A stretch of 64,000 bases of DNA from Malus domestica (lineage: Eukaryota > Streptophyta > Magnoliopsida > Rosales > Rosaceae). Shown here in pieces: positions 59,901 to 64,000 of this stretch. Where the stretch lies: NCBI RefSeq assembly GCF_042453785.1, contig NC_091672.1, positions 2,609,001 to 2,673,000 on the forward strand, written 5' to 3'. Numbering within the stretch: position 1 is the first letter of the stretch; each line of letters opens with the position of its first letter. Both the position numbers and the translations under genes were made by a program. Below the pieces are notes generated by a model. That model made no database searches, was not told the DNA's origin, and worked only from the letters and a program-made list of their open reading frames with translations.

Positions 59901-62900
59901 TGGAGGAAGAGTACTTCCAGAGAAGATGCCACATCTACCTACGAGACAGATAAGGCAAGTCAAGACGATACCATACTCCGGAACTTAGAAGTTTCGTGAT
60001 TACGAGATCATTCTCCCACAATATTTCCTAATGTCATTTGTACTAAATCATTCACTTGTACTCACTAAAAGAGAGCTTGAACCTATGTACTTGTGTAAAC
60101 CCTTCACAATTAATGAGAACTCCTCTATTTCGTGGACGTAGCCAATATGGATGAACCACGTACATCTAGTGTTTGCTTTCCTATCTCTATCCATTTATAT
60201 ACTTATCCACATTAATGACCGGAGCAATCTAGCGACGATCACAAAAAGCGACCGTTTTCGCTACCTAGGATCTATCTTGCAAGAGAACGGAGAATTAGAT
60301 GGAGATCTCAACCATAGAATACAAGCTGGATGGATGAAGTGTAAGAGTGCATCCGGCGTGTTGTGTGATCGTCGTAGGTCACTGAAGCTCAAGGGAAAAT
60401 TTTATAGGACGGTAATAAGGCCAGCGATGTTGTATGGCACAAAATGTTGGGCGGTGAAGCATCAACACTTACACAAAATGGGTGTAGCGGAGATAAGGAT
60501 GCTTCGTGGGATGCTTCGTGGGATGTGTGGGCACACGAGAAAGGAGAAGATTGTGAATGAGGATATCCGAGGTAAAGTAGGAGTAGCTGAAGTTGAAGGA
60601 AAGATGAGAGAAAATCGGTTACGGTGGTTTGGACATGTGCAAAGAAGGCCTACTGACGCTTCGGTTCGAAGATGTGACTACGGAACAGAGGTTCAGGGCC
60701 AAAGGGGTAGAGGAAGACCTAGGAAAACTTTGGAAGAGACCCTAAGAAAAGACTTAGAGTACTTGGATCTAACGGAGGACATGACATAGGACCGAGCGCA
60801 ATGGCGTTCTAGGATTCATATAGCCGACCCCACTTAGTGGGAAAAGGATTTGTTGTTGTTGTTGTATATATAGGGAAGTGATTTTCACACACCCTTTTTA
60901 GTTTTCTCACGCACCTCTCTTTATTTATGGCCATGGTTGAATGAATCAAACGGAATCAGTGGCTAGGATTAAACAAGGGTGTGTAAGAGGCTAAAAAGGG
61001 TGTGTGAAATTCACTTCCCGTATCCATATGAAAGGTCCTTTTTTATTTTTTTCCGTAGTATTCTCTGTATGACTTGAGTCCATACACATGATATCATTAC
61101 TGCACTGTCCCATTTAATCCAGTGCATCATCATTCTGTGATGGGTATAATGTTGAAATCTGTGGTTACGAATAGGTTAGGTGTTTAGGTTGCTTTTAGGC
61201 ATTTAGTTTTAGCCATATTGATATTGAGTAGTGTAATTTGGGATCAGGCTATTGACATTCTGTTTCATCCAAGATAAACACTTTTTGAGCTTCATTGCTA
61301 CCTGGCCAATTAAGGGATCCTCTAATTGTCAAGATTTTGATTAAATATGTGCATCAATGGCTCTTAAGGTCATCAATGTGCTTTTCAATTGATTATTATG
61401 TATTTTGATGAATACCGTTACATGTTCTTTCTTTATTTATGAATTGACATTTTATGTATGTATAGGTTAGGGAAATTGTTGCAGTATTGGACCTCGATGT
61501 TCTGTTTTATCCTTGCCCACAAGGTGGTCCAAACTTTCGTCGCAAGGTTGCTGAGATGGGCGGAAAACAGCAGTTCCCTTACATGGTTAGATACTGTACT
61601 CTTTAAATTATTGTTTTCCTTTTTATCATCGCAGTCAGGGGGGCGTTTGTCCTTGAGAGGGATGTAATGTAAATAATCCTTAATAATGGTAGACTTTATA
61701 ATTTGATTAAAAAGAAAGCAGAATTTTTAAAGTATTAATGTAGTGCTTAGCAGCTCCAATGTATTAGCAATAAGATGGATCAAGTTGCTTTCTCTGTCTT
61801 TCATGAAATATCTATAGCAAAACTCTCCAATTTTTCGTGTACTCACTTTTGAGATTATTGCTTGTTGCCATTGTGTCATTACGAACCTGTGGCCATTCCT
61901 GGAGGTGTAAAATTTTAGCTATGTTTGGACGATTTAGTGCTGTTTTGAAGACTTTTTGTTTAAGAATCTCATAGGCAAATTTCCAAGAGAAGGGAATTTG
62001 CAGATATTTAGAATAAAAAAGGAAACCTAATAGATAATAAGTGCTATATATAAACATTAGAACCTTTTGAAAATATAGCTAAATGATTCCGTCAACTAAA
62101 GAACATTTGAAAAACACAAAGCTAACACTTAAGTTTCTCCTCGGCTATGATGATAAGAATCTTTCACACACAACGAAATATTAATAGCTCTCATAGTTTT
62201 TACTTCTCCGCATCATTCACTAGTTTTGTTTTTATGCCTGTTGTTACATATACCTTAGTTTCATCTCATTATCATATCACAATGGCTTTGAGTGGCAGCT
62301 ACATTGCAATTTTTGTGTTTGGTCGCAGGTGGATCCAAACACTGGAGTTTCAATGTATGAATCAGATGACATAATCAAGTACTTGGTTGGGAAATATGGT
62401 GCGTGTGGTCACACTCATCTTGCTACAATCACGTTATTTCATTATGTTTATTGTATTACCTTCATCTTACAGTGTATGCAGACATGATAGGGGATAGATA
62501 CATAATACAACTGCACTATGACGTTTGGGTACATTTTTATACGTTAAGTTTATGGTAACTATTTGTTATGGAAGCAGTATACCTAGGCTCTACAAATTAT
62601 GCTTCTATATCGCGATGCATTTTCTCTTTTTATTTCTTTGCTTTTTACAGAAGCTACACTTTCTTGAATAAGAGCTTCTACTAACTATATTATTCATTCA
62701 TGCCAACCATTTAACACCAAATTCTTTTTAAAATTTCTTACCCCCGGTCCCCCAAATGTTTGTGCAGGTGATGGAACTGTTCCTCTTGCATTGTCACTTG
62801 GTTTGTTAACGGTTAGCATTTGACTCGTCTCAAATTTTCTTTTTATCTTTAGAAAGTATATTTTTAATTAATTATTCTGGTTGTAAAATTGTTGTTTTTA

Positions 62901-64000
62901 GTTATTTATTTATTTCAACTCTCGATTGCAGACTTTGACTGCAGGCTTTGCAATGATTGGTCGTGCGGGAAAGGTTAGCTTGTTTGAATTCTTTAAGTGT
63001 GTAATTCTTTTCACAACCTCTTTCTTTTGATTCGTTGTGTGTAGGGGGTGTGTGTCCTCCTAGAATATGCCTAGTTCATTAACTGCACGATGCATCAAAC
63101 ACTAAAGTTTGCCCACATTGAAAGCCCATGTTAGATTTTCGCCATTATATGTAATTTGTTTTACAAACTTAATTGATCAATCTCTTGTTCGATAATTCCG
63201 TTCAGGGTTCTCGCTATTCTCCATCAAAACTACCACCCAAACCACTTTTAGTATGGGCATACGAGGTTAGACTGTCATGCTCTGTACTTTATATCCTAAC
63301 TTATTTGAGGTCCTTATTATACATGATAGATATGCCTTGATTTTTTTTTTTTAAATATATGCATGTGTTGCTACCATGTTTATATATGAATTTTGGTTTC
63401 TTATATACATATATATACTGATACATCACACACAGGCCAAGTTGTAGTTTGAAATTTTTGTCTGTTTCAGGGATCTCCTTTTTGCAAACTTGTGCGTGAA
63501 GTACTTGTAGAGTTAGAACTGCCTCACATATATCGCAGGTAAATATGAGTAACAATAATTATGTTTAGGTCTTGTGTTATTATTAATTTTCATAATTCAT
63601 CAAGTAGCACACAATTCTAAGTGAACTTTTTACTTGTGAACTATCTTTTTCGTTGGCGGTTGTGTGATGATAGCATTGGTTTTGGCTCTTGTATAGGAAG
63701 TCTTACAATATTGATAAAACTATCTCTGGTGCACATGAAGAATATTATAAGACCATAGTAGCAAAGCTTCATTTGTACATACACAATGTTTTTGATAGGA
63801 ATGCGATTGAATATGCACGCGTGTGCAGATACACTCACAAGCAAAAACATTAGATGAACATAAGAACTCTAATCCAAGCCCCATAAATTTGTGGTATTTT
63901 GTGTCCCAGTGTCATATCTATGTTAATGTATGTACTTTTACAGTTGTGTCGTTCCAAGGTTGTGTATTGGGAAGATGCGATTTATTGTTACATGGTATTA
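46260..64000 (+). CDS. chloroplast two-domain thioredoxin/GST-N-like protein, 3' end outside the window
   Basis: Ten exons are visible: 46260-46561, 47237-47301, 47649-47721, 47858-47876, 61466-61585, 62329-62398, 62768-62811, 62932-62973, 63206-63265 and 63471-63538. They join in frame to 287 aa plus two bases. The first 50 or so residues look like a transit peptide ([20 protein letters not shown]). The two thioredoxin-fold halves are similar. The first has [20 protein letters not shown] with a CPFC redox motif, then [20 protein letters not shown]. The second has [20 protein letters not shown], where the first Cys is Ser. Exon 4 is only 19 nt and encodes the CPFC motif. The following intron is 13.6 kb because of a composite retroelement. 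It resembles Arabidopsis At5g03880 (thioredoxin family), which would need about 50 more residues. No convincing exon 11 was found before 64000. Confidence 0.9.
47923..47964. repeat. (TA)n microsatellite next to the composite LINE
   Basis: About 20 TA units ending in TATAGGGAAG. The same TATATATAGGGAAGTGA recurs at the far end of the composite element, so the end of this tract was part of the insertion target. Confidence 0.85.
48087..48920 (+). pseudogene. LINE apurinic-type endonuclease, N-terminal part
   Basis: From ATG at 48087 the frame stays open. The endonuclease domain begins at [20 protein letters not shown] (48390 onward, conserved Asn), then [11 protein letters not shown] (catalytic Glu), [10 protein letters not shown] and [13 protein letters not shown]. 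It breaks off after ILDFAMA at 48920, where block A begins. The rest of the domain resumes at 54483 with [20 protein letters not shown], in the register expected if block A is removed. Confidence 0.9.
48921..49605 (+). pseudogene. LINE RT C-terminal fragment (block A, left)
   Basis: In the frame open from 48814: [78 protein letters not shown], ending HIADPTQ and a stop. It corresponds to 56124-56808. The fused upstream frame gives an apparent single protein, but that is only the insertion junction. Confidence 0.88.
49866..50546 (-). CDS. 226-aa antisense ORF of segment X, copy A
   Basis: Intact ORF starting [20 protein letters not shown]. Features: an N-terminal DLNL stretch (resembling an EAR-type motif), a Ser/Asn-rich middle, a heptad-like coiled coil ([20 protein letters not shown] and [20 protein letters not shown]) and a Pro/Ser-rich tail with the repeat [11 protein letters not shown]. 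It is not a known enzyme. Copy B (57068-57748) has the same length and only a few changes. Some plant LTR elements carry additional ORFs, sometimes antisense, near the 3' LTR; that is the closest precedent I know. Its function is unknown. Confidence 0.65.
   Translation of the reverse strand: MKMSGPSDRRFDLNLVEEAAPPSPDNIWRPSFVSPTGPLTVGDSVMKNDMTAAVVARNLLTPKDNRLLSKRSDELAVKDSLALSVQCAGSVSNMAQRLFARTRQVESLAAEVMSLKQEIRGLKHENKQLHRLAHDYATNMKRKLDQMKETDGQVLLDHQRFVGLFQRHLLPSSSGAVPRNEAPNDQPLMPPPSRVLSSTEAPNDPPPMPSLSGALPTAETSPKQPL
50660..52480. repeat. degenerate module array in segment X, copy A
   Basis: Repeated units include AAATCGAAGAGGC, CGAATCTCGAGAGCCAGAC and AAAGCTGGGCTGCTCAGAGA in irregular order. 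A larger unit of about 0.9 kb is partly duplicated: CTTGTCAGCACCTGTCACAC at about 50931 and 51847, TGGATAATTGGAAAGTCCCT three times. Copy B has a single large unit. Confidence 0.75.
53869..54482 (+). pseudogene. LINE C-terminal and 3'-end fragment (block A, right)
   Basis: Starts near GATCACAAAAAGTGACCG with [19 protein letters not shown], runs through [19 protein letters not shown] and RIHIADPT, and ends GGGAAAAGGCTTTGTTG with a (TTG)n tail. A TGA at 54239-54241 interrupts the frame (FR*FGHVQRR). It repeats the same LINE region that stands to the left of segment X, so X is bracketed by about 570-bp direct repeats of LINE sequence. Confidence 0.85.
54483..56123 (+). pseudogene. LINE endonuclease C-terminus and reverse transcriptase
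   Basis: Continues the endonuclease with [20 protein letters not shown] and, after a TAG at 54634, [10 protein letters not shown] (catalytic His). RT motifs follow: [68 protein letters not shown] (first catalytic Asp) and [24 protein letters not shown] stop at 55996-55998 interrupts before [12 protein letters not shown] (catalytic Asp pair). These motifs fit the RTE clade. With two stops and the inserted block it cannot make active protein. Confidence 0.9.
56124..56808 (+). pseudogene. LINE RT C-terminal region (block B, left)
   Basis: Continues the RT without a break from 56026: [20 protein letters not shown]-type sequence, [63 protein letters not shown] at 56755-56757 replaces the Gln codon found in block A. 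It then joins segment X copy B at the same point as in block A. Confidence 0.88.
56809..60235. mobile_element. segment X, copy B
   Basis: Same start (TGACTTGGATTTTCCAAGTC) and same end (GACCGGAGCAATCTAGCGA) as copy A, and near-identical for most of the length. It lacks the expanded modules of copy A but has an extra stretch at about 58680-58810 (GATCTCCGACAGGATTGCTT and following) missing there. The LTR-like CGTGGACGTAGCCAATATGG stands near 60133. Confidence 0.7.
57068..57748 (-). CDS. 226-aa antisense ORF of segment X, copy B
   Basis: Intact, starting [20 protein letters not shown]. The coiled-coil region ([20 protein letters not shown]) and Pro-rich tail match copy A with scattered substitutions and no frameshift or stop. 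That both copies stay open while the neighbouring LINE frames carry stops could mean recent origin or selection in the parent family. Confidence 0.65.
   Translation of the reverse strand: MKMSSPSDRRFDLNLVEEAATPSPDNIWRPSFVSPTGPLTVGDSVIKNDMTAAVVARNLLTPKDSRLLSKRSDELAVKDSLALSVQCAGSVSNMAQRLFARTRQVESLAAEVMSLKQKIRGLKHENKQLHRLAHDYATNMKRKLDQMKESDGQVLLDHQRFVGLFQRHLLPSSSGAVPRNEAPNDQPLLPPPSRVLSSTEAPNDPPPVPALSGALPTAETSPKQPL
60236..60864 (+). pseudogene. LINE C-terminal and 3' end (block B, right)
   Basis: [19 protein letters not shown] through [14 protein letters not shown] and [16 protein letters not shown], then a TAG at 60787. The non-coding end is GACCCCACTTAGTGGGAAAA with a (TTG)n tail at 60850-60864. 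It contains a 15-bp in-frame duplication, so [12 protein letters not shown] replaces MLRGMCGH. This is the 3' terminus of the whole composite. Confidence 0.85.
61020..61465. other. remaining intron 4 sequence
   Basis: AT-rich host intron between the MITE and exon 5. No feature beyond the splice acceptor was recognised. Confidence 0.5.

Larger units (their letters stand above)
47974..60864 (+). mobile_element. composite RTE-type LINE carrying foreign LTR-like DNA
   Basis: The element runs from AACTCCGCCTATGTAAG to a (TTG)n tail. It is flanked by TATATATAGGGAAGTGA (47957-47973 and 60865-60881); the TA part is ambiguous, so the duplication is 9-17 bp. The order is: 5' UTR and endonuclease N-half (47974-48920); block A (48921 to about 54482); endonuclease C-half and reverse transcriptase (54483-56123); block B (56124-60864). 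Each block is LINE RT C-terminus, then foreign segment X with an antisense ORF and LTR-like DNA, then a second copy of the LINE C-terminus and 3' end. Block A and block B are near-identical by eye. The RTE assignment rests on the endonuclease and RT motifs and the short-repeat tail. The coding parts contain stops and the insertion, so it is dead. Confidence 0.85.
47965..61019. mobile_element. MITE with GGGAAGTGA ends, split by the composite LINE
   Basis: Right part at 60873-61019: GGGAAGTGATTTTCACACAC ... AGGGTGTGTGAAATTCACTT then CCC, a clear terminal inverted repeat. The first nine bases (GGGAAGTGA) are also present at 47965-47973, before the LINE. The LINE therefore inserted nine bases into the MITE and duplicated this part. 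It may be distantly related to the GGGGTGTGATATC family. Confidence 0.78.
47877..61465 (+). other. 13.6-kb intron 4 of the thioredoxin-like gene
   Basis: Donor AAG|GTAACT at 47877 and acceptor TGTATAG|GTTAGG at 61465. It holds a (TA)n tract, a MITE, the 12.9-kb composite LINE and about 450 bp of other sequence. Removing the transposons leaves an intron of roughly ordinary size. Confidence 0.85.

Noticed and set aside
49120-60864. Simple tandem segmental duplication of host DNA
   Set aside because: The repeated block lies inside a continuous LINE coding sequence and ends exactly at a (TTG)n tail, and only LINE/LTR-like sequence is repeated. Some form of recombination is not excluded and is listed as a refuting test.
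63943-64000. Exon 11 of the thioredoxin-like gene after TTTTACAG at about 63943
   Set aside because: The acceptor looks good, but the translation after SC does not match what the family has next; the true exon is probably beyond the window.

Overview
This window is plant nuclear DNA from a dicot. It has spliced genes with GT-AG introns, chloroplast transit-type N-termini, AT-rich intergenic DNA, and many MITEs, SINEs and retrotransposon pieces. Several dispersed repeats (SINE-like units at 1368, 28703, 18131 and 24060, and the retroelement block at 48-61 kb) resemble repeats I associate with Rosaceae, probably the apple/pear group. That placement is recall, not something the sequence proves.

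Seven protein-coding loci could be resolved, six with exon structures checked by reading frame. In order they are: (1) 60S ribosomal protein L10a, + strand, 963-2912, five exons, 216 aa, with a SINE in intron 1 and a GC-AG intron 3. (2) A GlcN-6-P N-acetyltransferase (GNA1) pseudogene, 3988-5448, split by a 992-bp solo LTR. (3) A syntaxin-6-N-domain SNARE-like protein, + strand, 7112-9695, five exons, 385 aa. (4) A chloroplast membrane protein of the At5g03900 type, - strand, 12505-17940, 13 coding exons, 527 aa. (5) HISN3, the histidine-biosynthesis isomerase, + strand, 18988-22200, eight exons, 315 aa, head-to-head with gene 4. (6) A SOUL heme-binding-like chloroplast protein, + strand, 24708-26964, eight exons, 302 aa. 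(7) A PADRE/DUF4228 protein, - strand, 29933-30424, 163 aa, intronless. A two-domain thioredoxin/GST-N-like protein (At5g03880 type) starts at 46260 and runs off the right edge. Genes 4, 7 and the last one resemble neighbours on Arabidopsis chromosome 5, so part of this order may be conserved.

Between 30.5 and 46.2 kb there is no convincing host gene. It is a graveyard of small transposons, many with target-site duplications readable by eye. The best case is a hAT-like element (34114-36751) interrupted by a solo LTR and by a second hAT-like element that itself carries a SINE.

The standout structure is a 12.9-kb composite retroelement (47974-60864) inside one 13.6-kb intron of the thioredoxin-like gene. 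It is an RTE-type LINE (endonuclease plus reverse transcriptase). Its 3' part contains a foreign LTR-retrotransposon-like segment with a 226-aa antisense ORF, followed by a second copy of the LINE 3' end. A 5'-truncated copy of the same LINE/foreign/LINE arrangement lies inside the endonuclease ORF of the element. The whole is bounded by a duplication of up to 17 bp and sits in the terminal repeat of a MITE.
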